This document shows, one piece after another, positions 7,560 through 16,568 of a DNA stretch of 50,236 nucleotides. The stretch comes from Clostridia bacterium (GTDB taxonomy: Bacteria; Bacillota_A; Clostridia; Christensenellales; UBA1750). Made by a program: the position numbers and the translations under genes. The notes under the pieces were generated by a model that searched no databases, was not told where the DNA came from, and worked only from the letters and a program-made list of their open reading frames with translations. The stretch lies in contig JAFPSR010000083.1 in NCBI GenBank assembly GCA_017413675.1, positions 1 to 50,236 of the forward strand. The letters are read 5' to 3'. The first letter of the stretch is position 1, and each line of letters opens with the position of its first letter.

Positions 7560-8417
7560 TTACGCTTCCTTTATCCGGCGTTCCCTGTCCTTTCGGTAGA
7601 GCAGGAAGTACGCCCCGAAGAAAACCAGCAGCCCGGCCGCGGCAGCAATGCTTTCCAATGCCCACGGGGAAATCCGGATGACTTCAAACAGGCTCAATGC
7701 CATGACAAAATCCATCGCGGTATGCAGGACGATGGCCAAAGGATACAGCCAGAACCGTCTGCGTTCCCTGCAGGCATAAAAGACCAGAATGGAAGCGCCG
7801 ATATGGAACAGGACCGCAAAAATCCTTTCCGCCAACGCAATCCCCAGATCCCCGAACGAAAACGCGGTCAGCATGTTCACAACCGTCTCGACACTGGCAA
7901 GCTGCTTCGGCGCCTGTGCCGCAACCTGCTCCACCACGGTGCCAAAGACGCCGGTATTGATCATCACGGCATACACAATGTACTGGATATAGGTCATCCC
8001 CAGGATCAGAATCACCTCAAAGCCGCCGTGCCCGATCCCGTACGAAATGGATGTTTCCCGGTTCCTGCGCTTTCTAAGGACCGTCGCGAAAACCACCAGT
8101 CGCCCGGTTTCTTCAAATACCCCCGGGAACAGGCCCGCGGCAAGTGCCAGCAGGACCGGCCTGGCGCTGAAAAACCGGCTGATTGGATGTTCCGGCAGCA
8201 TCATCGCCGTCGGGAACAGCAGGATATTCTGAATCGGTTTTTCCAGGATTAAGGCGAACAGCAGGAAAGCGGCCGCCCCGACCAGAATCGTCGTGACCGG
8301 CTCTTTGGTCCGGATTTTCCAGATAATGGCAATCACTGCCGGCACCACGATCCAGAGGATCACACCGAGCACCAGCCAGACGAAAGACATGGTCCCTACA
8401 CGGCCAAACTCCGTCAT
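7560..8417 (-). CDS. YhfC family predicted intramembrane protease
   Basis: The 285-residue protein has about seven to eight membrane segments. It carries the three motif clusters of YhfC-type (glutamic-type, related to CPBP) proteases: FEETGR in one helix, GHGGFE in the next and LHTAMD near the C-terminus, giving the Glu-Glu-Arg, His-Glu and His-Asp pattern expected for the active site within the membrane. Substrate and process are unknown. The start at 8417 follows GGGAGGAG and lies four bases after the stop of the XRE regulator gene, so the two form a unit. A TTCG-capped terminator follows. Confidence 0.75.
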   Translation of the reverse strand: MTEFGRVGTMSFVWLVLGVILWIVVPAVIAIIWKIRTKEPVTTILVGAAAFLLFALILEKPIQNILLFPTAMMLPEHPISRFFSARPVLLALAAGLFPGVFEETGRLVVFATVLRKRRNRETSISYGIGHGGFEVILILGMTYIQYIVYAVMINTGVFGTVVEQVAAQAPKQLASVETVVNMLTAFSFGDLGIALAERIFAVLFHIGASILVFYACRERRRFWLYPLAIVLHTAMDFVMALSLFEVIRISPWALESIAAAAGLLVFFGAYFLLYRKDRERRIKEA

Positions 8418-8421
8418 ATTC

Positions 8422-9045
8422 CTACTCCTCCCTGTCTTCCTTGCTGAGCACTTTTTTCTGCCAGCTGTATTGCCCGCATTCCGGACATTTCATGTACCGG
8501 GTCCTGCCCATATGCATGGCAAGGTTGGTCTGCCAGTAGGTGGGCACATACCGGTGATGGCAGTTCTGGCACTCATAATAGCCGGCTTTCTGCTCGATCC
8601 CCACGGCGATAAAGGCGACCGCAAGGATCATGATCAGGGCAAACGCGATCAGAGCGATCCGGATCCCGGACGGCATTTCCACAAAGGCCGCGACGCCGCA
8701 CAGGATCAGGCCGGCTACCGTAGCCGGTCCCCCGATCATATATTCCATCCGGAGCATCTGCCGGTCCTTTTCTTCCACCTGCCGTCTCATCTCGAGCAGG
8801 TTTTCTTCCGCCTGTTGATCATAGGTTTCTGCCATGATTCTTTCGCCCGACAGGAGTTCGTTGACGTTGATTTTCAGAAGACTGCACAGTTCCAGCATGA
8901 TCCCGGAATCCGGAAGGGACTTCCCCGTTTCCCATTTCGATACGGCCCGGTCACTGATCCCGAGTTTCTCGGCAAGAACCGCCTGGGTCATGCCCTGTTC
9001 CTTTCTGCACGCTGCTATGAATTTTCCGATTTTGATCTGATCCAT
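8422..9045 (-). CDS. XRE-type regulator with membrane segments and zinc ribbon
   Basis: The 207-residue protein is modular. Residues 1-65 are an XRE helix-turn-helix (GMTQAVLAEKLGISDRAVSKWETGK). A linker coil follows, then two membrane helices (about 105-150), and last a zinc ribbon with Cys159, Cys162, Cys187 and Cys190. This suggests a membrane-tethered DNA-binding protein that senses something at the membrane. The partner is probably the YhfC-like membrane protein encoded four bases downstream, perhaps as regulated protease and regulator; that link is inferred. A GTG lies directly against AAGGAGG, while the ATG at 9045 is well spaced, so 9045 was chosen. Confidence 0.8.
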   Translation of the reverse strand: MDQIKIGKFIAACRKEQGMTQAVLAEKLGISDRAVSKWETGKSLPDSGIMLELCSLLKINVNELLSGERIMAETYDQQAEENLLEMRRQVEEKDRQMLRMEYMIGGPATVAGLILCGVAAFVEMPSGIRIALIAFALIMILAVAFIAVGIEQKAGYYECQNCHHRYVPTYWQTNLAMHMGRTRYMKCPECGQYSWQKKVLSKEDREE

Positions 9046-9173
9046 ATCGGGCACCTCCTTCTATGGCCAAGCATATCCGAAATCCCGGCCGGATGTTACG
9101 AACTGTCGGTTGAATCCGGCCTTCTCTACCGCTGGTTGAGTCCGGAACGCCTGTTTTTGATGGCAGAAAACGG

Positions 9174-10343
9174 TCAATTCTGCCCGCGGGCAGAATCTTC
9201 GGTCCCTTCCTCCTCATAGGTAAGGATCACCGGCCAGGCCGCCAGGCCCTTCTCTTTCAGTTCGGTAAAATCGGACGCAAGGCTTTCGGGGGATACGGAC
9301 TCCTTATTGACGATGGTGTAATCGATCCACCGGTCCCGGTCCGGTTCCTTGTCCCGGTTGTATACATACCGCAGGAAATCCCAGTTCACCCCGTCCAGGT
9401 ACGACCCGGTATAGGTTTCCACTTCCATGCTGACCAGATTCCGCACCCCGATCTGTCCAATCACTTCGGCAAACTGCTCCGCATCCCGGATCTCCAGCTT
9501 TTTCACCGTGTTCGCCTGCCTTTCTCCTTCCCCGGTCCCCGCACCCTGCCGGCTGCAGAACTCCAGGACCCGGTCATAGAAATCCTTTGCTTCTTCATAG
9601 GCGCCATGGCCCAGGCCTTCATAAACAAACAGCTCACTGCCCGGGATCCTCCGGTTCATTTCCCCTTCCGCGTCCTTCCCCACCGTATGGTCCTCGCTTC
9701 CCGCCAGAATCAGGGTCGGACATTGGATTTTTCCCAATTCCCCGGTACAGTCGAAGGAAAGGATCGCCTGCGCGTTCTTCAGGAACCGGTCGTAGCTCCG
9801 CGGCTTCGTAAACCGGGCAAGCAAAGGGAACCACTTCCGGTTTTTTTGAAGGTACGTTTCCGAATACATCTTTTCCGCGGTATCGGCCATCAATGCGGTG
9901 TGGTCTCCCTTTTCCGCCATCCCGATCCAGGCGGACACATTCTCCCGTACCACCGCATTGGCACTCGGGGCCGTAACGGCAAGGACCAGTTTTTCGACCA
10001 TTTCCGGATAGCTGACCGCGATCATCTGGGCAATCATGCCGCCCTGGGAAACCCCCAGAAGGCAGGCCTTGCGGATGCCGATTTCCCGCATCGCCCGAAC
10101 CTGGTCCTCAGCCATATCCCGGATCGAATACCCTTGCGGCATATCGTTTTTCCGGCTGAATACATACACGGTATACTCCCGGAAAAATTTCCGGAAGGAC
10201 GAAGACAGGATCCAGGCCTTTCCCTTCACCGTGGCAAGGCCGTCGGAAAGCCCCGGCAGAACGACCAGGTTCCTGGGGCCGGACCCGAAAGCGGCATAAT
10301 ACATCCCGGTATCCCCTAGATTGACGCAGCCGTTTTTCCTCAT
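9174..10343 (-). CDS. Alpha/beta hydrolase with unusual C-terminal extension
   Basis: The 389-residue protein begins with an alpha/beta hydrolase domain of about 275 residues. Nucleophile Ser99 sits in LLGVSQGG, the acid in LAGSEDHTV and the catalytic His in EGLGHGAYEEAKDF. It then continues for about 105 residues (from about TVKKLEIRDAEQFAEVIGQ) with a domain of alternating strands and helices that I do not recognise and that ordinary family members lack. The ATG at 10343 overlaps the stop of the membrane protein gene (ATGA), so translation is coupled. Substrate unknown; ester or lactone hydrolysis is the usual activity. Confidence 0.8.
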   Translation of the reverse strand: MRKNGCVNLGDTGMYYAAFGSGPRNLVVLPGLSDGLATVKGKAWILSSSFRKFFREYTVYVFSRKNDMPQGYSIRDMAEDQVRAMREIGIRKACLLGVSQGGMIAQMIAVSYPEMVEKLVLAVTAPSANAVVRENVSAWIGMAEKGDHTALMADTAEKMYSETYLQKNRKWFPLLARFTKPRSYDRFLKNAQAILSFDCTGELGKIQCPTLILAGSEDHTVGKDAEGEMNRRIPGSELFVYEGLGHGAYEEAKDFYDRVLEFCSRQGAGTGEGERQANTVKKLEIRDAEQFAEVIGQIGVRNLVSMEVETYTGSYLDGVNWDFLRYVYNRDKEPDRDRWIDYTIVNKESVSPESLASDFTELKEKGLAAWPVILTYEEEGTEDSARGQN

Positions 10344-10951
10344 GTTCCGTCCCCTTCCCCGGATTCTTCGGGCGGGTTCTCCAGATCCCTTGCGTGGCCC
10401 CAATGGATCCCGATGTGCCCGATCCCCAGGATCACCGCCGAGATAAGCAGGAACAGGTTCCGGGAATAGATCCCGAGCAGCAGCGCGCTAAGTACGGGCA
10501 GTACCGCCCCGGCCAGCGGGAATCCGGCATAGGAAGAATAAAAGTCCCTGAGCGTCCCTCGGCTTCGGAAATACCGGATCCAGTATCCCTCATACAGGAG
10601 CATCAGGACAAATGCCGATCCCCAGAAGATCAGCCTTGCGGGCATCCTAAGCGATGGGTTGACCGAAGGAAAAAGCAGCACGCAGACCGTCACCAGTGCT
10701 TCCCCGGCCCTCTCCAGCATCAACAGGGTCCGGTTCTCCCTTTGGGCTGCTTCTTCATAGCCTTCCGGCTTCTTTTTCAGCCCCCAGCAGATATTCGGGA
10801 TATAGAGCATCAGCAGGAAGACAAGGCCCGTTACGCAGAACCCGCGCACATACGGGTCGCCTTCCGTCCCGCCTCCCGTCAGGCAGAACCCCAGGATCAT
10901 GATCATCCCCAGCACCGAAAATGCCAGGATGGTTTTCCCTCTCTCCGTCAC
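10340..10951 (-). CDS. Membrane protein of unknown function
   Basis: The 203-residue protein has about six hydrophobic segments, grouped two at the N-terminus (FSVLGMIMILGF, GLVFLLMLYIPNI), two in the middle and two near the end (AVLPVLSALLLGIY, LFLLISAVILGIG). The tail LGIGHIGIHWGHARDL is His-rich, but no known motif is assigned. It starts with GTG at 10951 after GGAAGGGAAA, 18 bases after the upstream hydrolase gene, and overlaps the downstream hydrolase by four bases. The three genes form one operon. Confidence 0.7.
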   Translation of the reverse strand: MTERGKTILAFSVLGMIMILGFCLTGGGTEGDPYVRGFCVTGLVFLLMLYIPNICWGLKKKPEGYEEAAQRENRTLLMLERAGEALVTVCVLLFPSVNPSLRMPARLIFWGSAFVLMLLYEGYWIRYFRSRGTLRDFYSSYAGFPLAGAVLPVLSALLLGIYSRNLFLLISAVILGIGHIGIHWGHARDLENPPEESGEGDGT

Positions 10952-10969
10952 TTTCGTTTCCCTTCCTTC

Positions 10970-11698
10970 TTATCCTCTGCGCAGGGCCTCCAGGATATAT
11001 TCCGCGGCGCGTTCCTGCTGGACGGATGCCGGAATGGAAGCCGTTCCGTCCCCGGCCTGCTTTCCGTAATTGCCGAACTGCGCATGGTTTCCGCCGGGGA
11101 TCTCCCACTCATAGATGCGGTCGGACGCATATTGCCGTCCCTCCAGGATCCTGTCCCGGTTGACCACCCGGTCCTCCGAACCGTATACGAGCACCTCAAT
11201 GTCCTCCCGGTCCAGCGGCCTGGTCGGATAAGCCGCGCAAAGCACCACGCCCTCCGGCTCCGGATGGGACGCGGCATAGACGGCCGCCATGGCGCCGCCC
11301 AGGGAATGCCCGCCGATATACCAGTGATCATAGGAATGGGCAGCCATGACCGTATCCGCCTTCCCGATCCCCAGGATGGCGAACCGCAGCGGCATGCGGA
11401 CCAGGCACACATCCACGCCCTTTTCCGCCAGGCAGCGAAGGAACGGCGCATAGGCCGTTTCCTCCACCTTGGCCCCGGGATAAAAGATTAGGGCATCCGT
11501 CTCGGACGGCCCGTCAAACCACCAGCCGTATGCCGTTTTCTCCACCTTCACCGTCCCGCTGCCCTGCAGCGCTTCCTCCGCTTCCGGCGACGCATGGTAG
11601 TACACGCCGAAATAGATCAGGATAACCGCAAGCAGCAGGAGCAGGATCGCAGGGGGCAGGAACAGCCACAGTCTCTTTTTCCTTTTCTGTTTTTCCAT
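10970..11698 (-). CDS. Membrane-anchored alpha/beta hydrolase
   Basis: The 242-residue protein starts with a basic stretch and one membrane helix (LFLPPAILLLLLAVILIYFG), so the catalytic part probably faces outward. The hydrolase domain holds the nucleophile motif GGHSLGGAMA, an acid candidate in VYGSEDRVV and the His in PGGNHAQFG. Its size and simple core match small carboxylesterase or lysophospholipase-like hydrolases. The start is unusual: the only purine-rich stretch (GGGGGA) lies inside the 3' arm of a strong hairpin at 11708-11734, about 12 bases from the ATG. It heads the hydrolase-membrane protein-hydrolase operon. Confidence 0.8.
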   Translation of the reverse strand: MEKQKRKKRLWLFLPPAILLLLLAVILIYFGVYYHASPEAEEALQGSGTVKVEKTAYGWWFDGPSETDALIFYPGAKVEETAYAPFLRCLAEKGVDVCLVRMPLRFAILGIGKADTVMAAHSYDHWYIGGHSLGGAMAAVYAASHPEPEGVVLCAAYPTRPLDREDIEVLVYGSEDRVVNRDRILEGRQYASDRIYEWEIPGGNHAQFGNYGKQAGDGTASIPASVQQERAAEYILEALRRG

Positions 11699-11707
11699 TT
11701 TATTTAT

Positions 11708-11734
11708 CTGTCCCCCGGCAATCCCGGGGGACAG
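11708..11734 (-). other. Strong intercistronic hairpin covering a ribosome binding site
   Basis: A perfect 11-bp stem CTGTCCCCCGG/CCGGGGGACAG with a 5-base loop lies between the FAD oxidoreductase stop and the hydrolase start. No T-run follows on the minus strand. The only GGGGGA before the hydrolase ATG is in the 3' arm. Confidence 0.6.
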
Positions 11735-11749
11735 TATTTCCCTCTTCCT

Positions 11750-14686
11750 TTATCCGTCATACGGGCTGCCCAGGTACGGCTTGGCTGCCGGGACCAGGCC
11801 GCCGCGCAGTCTTTCTTCCCACTCGTCGGGCGTCAGGTCATACCCGAACACTTCATGCAGACCCCGCCGGGCTGCCTGTACGAATACGCTTCGCTGGTCC
11901 TTCAGGTAGGCGCAAAGGCGCTGCGCCCCGATTGCGCTTCCGCAGTGTGCCGCAGCACGGGCCAGCATCAGTTCCATGAACGCGGCATGCGGGGCGGTGA
12001 TCCCTTTCCAGGCCGTCCCCGTAACGGTATTGTCCCGGACCCCGTCCCTGGCAAGCAGCGCTTCCAGCGCCGGGGCGCCCGCGGGATCCCCGATTCTTTC
12101 CAGCGCATGCCCGACTGCCAGCAGGCGGGTTTCCGCCACAAAACAGTGCGTATCGATCCGGCTGACCGAATAGTTTGTCTTTCCTTTCAGGAATTCCCCC
12201 GGTTCCGCGCGCAGCGCAAACGGCAGGATATCCTCCGCCTTTGCCCCGCCGCTCATCGCGAGCAGGACCAGCAGGCGGTTGACCCGGCTGTAGGAAAAAT
12301 CGGGATCGTCCATGGCAACTTCCACATAACCGTAGCGCGGGTTGGGGTTCACGATCCGGGCAAACCCATCCGCACGGATTCCCCAGACATCCTCCGGTCC
12401 GCGGTTTTCAAAACGCAGGACATCCGTCTCGGCTTCGCGCTTCAGCATGTCGCGCAGGCGGTTCGCCGCCGCGCTGCATCCGTGCCAGCCAAGCGCCAGC
12501 GCCGCATTATCCCCCGGGGCACCCGGCTTTACCAGGTACGGGAGCAGCAGGGATTCAATGTCCTCTTTTTCCTGCATCATCGAAGCAAACCCGCCGTCTG
12601 CCGAAACCGACAGACGCCGGATGGCCTGCGGAACTTCCAGGGCATCCCCTGCCTTAAGGGCCCAGTCGGGCAGGACCCGAAGGTCCGCCAATTCCTTCTG
12701 TCCAGCGGTTACATCCAGGTCTTTCAGTTCGGCAATATCCTCCGAGGCGGCATGGGAAACCATCCAGCCCGCCGCGAAAGATGCGTTGCACAGGTCGGGG
12801 TTCATGCGGCACAGGTTCACCGCTTCCCGTTCCCCGGCCATGCTCTTGCCGACAATCGCCACGTTCTTCACGCCCCGGGGCAGGAACATGCCCCACGGCA
12901 TCCGAATGCGGATATCGCTGCATCCCGGCTCGTGCATCGCATCGGAATACAGATTGAACCGGTTCAGGAAAGAACTCGGGATCCCGTGCGTATCATGCGT
13001 ACAGTATGCCACAGCGATGGTGTCCGAGGGACAGACCCGGTGCGCGATCTCCCGCATCGTCAACGGATGCAGGCACGCAAAGCGCCGGGATTCCCGCTGC
13101 ATGCACATTTCCACGATCTCATAGGCGCTGTTGCCCCGGTATCCGAGGGAAAGGCCGCGCAGAAGGTCGCGGTAGGAATCCACGTCAATCATGTCCGCAT
13201 CGGACTTATAGCGGTCCCGGGTAAAATCGGAAATGGACTGGCATTCATAGCCCCACATGCTCGAAGTCTGCAGGATGCCGTCCCGGCCGCCCCCGACCGT
13301 ATAGGGCAATCCGGCCATTGCGCAGACATCCCCGTCTGCCGTGCCGTCAATCACGTAATCGCCTTTCAGTACGGTAAAACCGTCCTCCCCGCAGGCCAGC
13401 ACCCCGGTGATCTTCCTATCCTGCAGCTCCGCGCCGCAGATTGTCAGGCCGCCGACCATGTTCGGGGCAAAAAGGCGCTCCCACATCATCATGGCGCCGA
13501 CGCGGGGGGACAGGGCTTTCGTATCGGCCAGGGCCATGACTTCCTCCATCCGGCCTGTATACATGCCGTCCACATACCCGTGCCAGGCGGAAAATACGCG
13601 CCCGACGGTATTGGTGCCGCCGCAGTAGTACAGAAGGTCCGCCAGCAGGATTTCCGTCCCGCGCATTGCGCAGGCCCAGCCGGCCATCGCGCCGCCCGTG
13701 CCGGCCCCGGCAACCAGGACCCGCACATGCCGCTCAGGGAAGGATCCCAGATCGGGGCTAAGACGGACCAGTTTCTCCCGATCATCCCATCCCTCGGCCC
13801 AGTTCTCCAGGCGCTGTCCGGCATACATCCAGGTATCCGCTTCCCGTTTTTCCGGGATCTCCCGAAGCGCTGCCAGGGCGCGTAATTTTGCGTCCTCCTC
13901 GCATTTACGTCTCTGCCGCGCGGTGAAGTCGGCAGGAAGCCGGCTTTCCAGGACCACAATTCCCGCTGTCTGGGGAACTTCCTCATACAGAAGGCGGGTA
14001 TGCGACGCCGGAATGCTCACCACAGCGTTTTCAAATCCCTTCCGTTCCCGCAGGCATACCGCCGTTGCAGCCATCAGCTCATGCGCGTGCCGCTCCAGCG
14101 CGGTCCTGTCCGTTTCCTCCGCCGGGGAAACCGGGAACCGGAACGTCACGTTGGCGGCATGCTCCGCCGCTGCCCATCCGGTCCGGACCCGGGAATCTGT
14201 GATGCCCAGGTCCTCCGGGACAGACTCTTCCTCCCGCAGGATCATCTCCACATCGCTCATGTCATAGCTGAACTCCGCCAGCGCCGCCCGGGCTTTCTGC
14301 CCGGTCAGGTGGTAGGCACAGACCTGGGCTTCGGTCGCATCCAGGACCAGGTCCCCCCGCACGGCAAAGATGCCGTATTTGGTGGCAAACACCACGCCGC
14401 CGGGCTGGGTCCCGTCCGTCAGGACACCGCAGACCCGCGCACCAAACAGGACCTCCACCCCGGCATCCCGTGCCTGGGCATAGAGTTCCATCTTCAGCCG
14501 GCCGTTGGGCACATCCAGGCGGCAGCCTTCCTCCCCGTTGATCACATAGGTATGGCGGCTTGCAGCAATGTCCCCGCCCAGGAAAGCATGCGCGTCCAGC
14601 AGGGTAACTTCCGCTCCCGCCTCCGCCAGTGCGCAGGCAGCCTGTACGCCTGCGAATGTTCCTCCGACAACAATAGTCTTTGCCAT
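11750..14686 (-). CDS. FAD-dependent oxidoreductase with two Rossmann domains
   Basis: The 978-residue protein carries two dinucleotide-binding regions. The first, at the N-terminus, reads TIVVGGTFAGVQAA with a GG at residues 37-38, as in FAD_oxidored (PF12831) proteins. The second begins near residue 321 (VLVAGAGTGGAMAG), and the later ATGDGDVCA-like stretch DGTADGDVCAMAG is the usual second FAD contact. The C-terminal 300 residues look helical and HEAT-like. It is about twice the length of ordinary family members, consistent with internal duplication. GGAGGAG precedes ATG 14686; an upstream ATG lies before that ribosome binding site and was rejected. It follows the GH63-like gene by 49 bases, suggesting action on a sugar or cyclitol. 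Substrate unknown. Confidence 0.8.
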   Translation of the reverse strand: MAKTIVVGGTFAGVQAACALAEAGAEVTLLDAHAFLGGDIAASRHTYVINGEEGCRLDVPNGRLKMELYAQARDAGVEVLFGARVCGVLTDGTQPGGVVFATKYGIFAVRGDLVLDATEAQVCAYHLTGQKARAALAEFSYDMSDVEMILREEESVPEDLGITDSRVRTGWAAAEHAANVTFRFPVSPAEETDRTALERHAHELMAATAVCLRERKGFENAVVSIPASHTRLLYEEVPQTAGIVVLESRLPADFTARQRRKCEEDAKLRALAALREIPEKREADTWMYAGQRLENWAEGWDDREKLVRLSPDLGSFPERHVRVLVAGAGTGGAMAGWACAMRGTEILLADLLYYCGGTNTVGRVFSAWHGYVDGMYTGRMEEVMALADTKALSPRVGAMMMWERLFAPNMVGGLTICGAELQDRKITGVLACGEDGFTVLKGDYVIDGTADGDVCAMAGLPYTVGGGRDGILQTSSMWGYECQSISDFTRDRYKSDADMIDVDSYRDLLRGLSLGYRGNSAYEIVEMCMQRESRRFACLHPLTMREIAHRVCPSDTIAVAYCTHDTHGIPSSFLNRFNLYSDAMHEPGCSDIRIRMPWGMFLPRGVKNVAIVGKSMAGEREAVNLCRMNPDLCNASFAAGWMVSHAASEDIAELKDLDVTAGQKELADLRVLPDWALKAGDALEVPQAIRRLSVSADGGFASMMQEKEDIESLLLPYLVKPGAPGDNAALALGWHGCSAAANRLRDMLKREAETDVLRFENRGPEDVWGIRADGFARIVNPNPRYGYVEVAMDDPDFSYSRVNRLLVLLAMSGGAKAEDILPFALRAEPGEFLKGKTNYSVSRIDTHCFVAETRLLAVGHALERIGDPAGAPALEALLARDGVRDNTVTGTAWKGITAPHAAFMELMLARAAAHCGSAIGAQRLCAYLKDQRSVFVQAARRGLHEVFGYDLTPDEWEERLRGGLVPAAKPYLGSPYDG

Positions 14687-14735
14687 GGTTCTGTCTCCTC
14701 CGATTTTCATTGATTCCGGATCGTGATTTTGGTTT

Positions 14736-16568
14736 TTACAGGATCCCGCGGTCCCGCAGCGCGATCAGGGCCAACAGCCCGCCCCAGTGATAGAAGGCGT
14801 CGCTGGACTCCCGGTTGCACCCTTCCCCGGTCTCCGCGCAGTAATTTTCGTGGACATGCCCCTTCTCGAGCCATTCCTTGAGGATCAGGCGGGCGGAACG
14901 CTCCGCCAGATCCGTGGCTGCCCGATCCAGGTGCCGCGCCTTCAGCGCGCCGTACACCAGGAAGTTCATCGGTGCCCAGATACGGCCCCGCCAGTATTCC
15001 TGTTCGGGATAGGCCGGGTCATTGCGCGCAATGGACGGCAGCACATACTCGCCCCAGAACTCCTCCGGGTTGTAGAAGTGCTCCGCAAGGATCCTGCCGC
15101 ACTGCTCTTCGGTGACCGTCGAAGCATACAGGGCATAGAAGTTGGTCGGGGAAATCCGTTTGGAAAACTCCCCAGTATCCGTCCTTTTATTGTAGAAGAA
15201 CCCGTCCTCCTCGCACCACAGCCGCTGGATGGCCTTCTCGCACACGGCCAGCCGGCTTTGGAACAGTTCCCTGCGTTCCGGGTTCCCCTCGATCTCGGAC
15301 AGGGCAATCAGGGCCTTAAGATCCATAATGACCAGGCCGGTCAGCCCGACATCGGCTAGGCACAGCATATGGGTATCCTTGTCAAACGGGATATCGTCAT
15401 ACATCGGGGAGTTGTCCAGCCCGGACTCGAGCGCCGCCCCGAACCGTTCGTTGATCCCGTCGATCTCCGAATGATGGCCGACCCGGGGCGTATAGGGATC
15501 CGATCCCCAGGCAAACAGGCCTTCTTCCACCTGCCGGTGCGAAAACCACCAGTCATTCCAGCCGCACAGCGCGTCATAGGTAAGGTCCACCAGCCATTTT
15601 TCCTGCCGGCGGGTATACAGATCCCAAAGTGCCGCGGATCCTACCGGCGGCTGGGAACGGTCCAGGCTGCTGGCCCCGAGCGCGGAAGCGAAGTTCGGCA
15701 CGAACCCGTCCGGCGTTCGTTCGGACAGGATCTCGATCAGGTTGGAATAGGCAACCGCCCGGGACTCGGATACCGCCAGCTGCGATACGAAGAAATTATC
15801 CCAGCAGAACAGGACATAGCCTGCCCAGTTCCGGTTCCACCGGCGGGAAACCGGCGTGACCAGCCGGTCCTTGGACGGCTCATAAATCGTGTCCCACGCC
15901 ACACAGGTCTGCATGGCCCGGTAGAGTTCTTTCCCGTCCCCGTAAGCTTCCAGCTTTTTTTCGTGCTCCGCAGAGCGATTCCGGATGATCCTGCGGATTT
16001 CCTCCGTGCTCCGGGGTTTCCCAGTCGAAATCCCGGTCTCCCCTTCCAGTCCCATAACCAGGAACGGGGTCTGGGTCACGGCATACGGGTCGGGAACCGC
16101 CGGTGCCGTTGCAAAGACCGTGAACTGTCCCTGCGGACCTTCGGCGCGGAACCCGTCATCCGTCCGGAAGACTGCCCCGGGTTTGTTCCAGAGAAAGGAT
16201 GCTTCGATCACCAGCCTGACCGGCCGTCCGGGCAGGCGAAGGGGCGTCACCAGGAGCACCAGGTCGTCCCCGTCCGTAGCGGACGCGACATCGATTTCCG
16301 TCCCCAGCCAGGACAGGGTCAGGTGGGTATAGGACCCGTCATAGGCATGTTCCCGCGGGAAAACAACGGCATCCTTCTCCCCTTTTTCCCCGACATAGGC
16401 TTCCTTGAGATAGGCTGCCTTCCCGTCATCCTTGAGGCACAGGTTCAGGGCAAACCCGTCCGGCAGATGGACATGGGACAGCATGCTCCGCGTATTCCAG
16501 GTATTCCACCCGCGCAGGGCTTCCTCTTTCAGTTTTCTGTATTGTTCCCGGCTTTTCAGTACAGTCAT
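14736..16568 (-). CDS. GH63-like glycoside hydrolase (mannosylglycerate hydrolase/YgjK type)
   Basis: The 610-residue protein has an N-terminal beta-sandwich-like part (about 1-200) and an (alpha/alpha)6 barrel. Family motifs are clear: CWDNFFVSQLA, SGLDNSPMYDD with the catalytic acid Asp, YWRGRIWAPMNFLVYGAL, and VHENYCAETGEG with the presumed catalytic base Glu. Relatives split alpha-glucosidic or alpha-mannosidic bonds in oligosaccharides and glycosyl-glycerates. No signal peptide, so it acts on imported sugars. The start overlaps the stop of the nucleotidyltransferase gene (ATGA). A weak AAAGGGGAAA lies upstream. Confidence 0.85.
   Translation of the reverse strand: MTVLKSREQYRKLKEEALRGWNTWNTRSMLSHVHLPDGFALNLCLKDDGKAAYLKEAYVGEKGEKDAVVFPREHAYDGSYTHLTLSWLGTEIDVASATDGDDLVLLVTPLRLPGRPVRLVIEASFLWNKPGAVFRTDDGFRAEGPQGQFTVFATAPAVPDPYAVTQTPFLVMGLEGETGISTGKPRSTEEIRRIIRNRSAEHEKKLEAYGDGKELYRAMQTCVAWDTIYEPSKDRLVTPVSRRWNRNWAGYVLFCWDNFFVSQLAVSESRAVAYSNLIEILSERTPDGFVPNFASALGASSLDRSQPPVGSAALWDLYTRRQEKWLVDLTYDALCGWNDWWFSHRQVEEGLFAWGSDPYTPRVGHHSEIDGINERFGAALESGLDNSPMYDDIPFDKDTHMLCLADVGLTGLVIMDLKALIALSEIEGNPERRELFQSRLAVCEKAIQRLWCEEDGFFYNKRTDTGEFSKRISPTNFYALYASTVTEEQCGRILAEHFYNPEEFWGEYVLPSIARNDPAYPEQEYWRGRIWAPMNFLVYGALKARHLDRAATDLAERSARLILKEWLEKGHVHENYCAETGEGCNRESSDAFYHWGGLLALIALRDRGIL

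Noticed and set aside
11594..13885. A 763-codon plus-strand open frame opposite the FAD oxidoreductase
   Set aside because: No ribosome binding site, no recognisable domain and Arg/Gln/His-rich composition. The minus-strand gene has clear FAD motifs and a good start.
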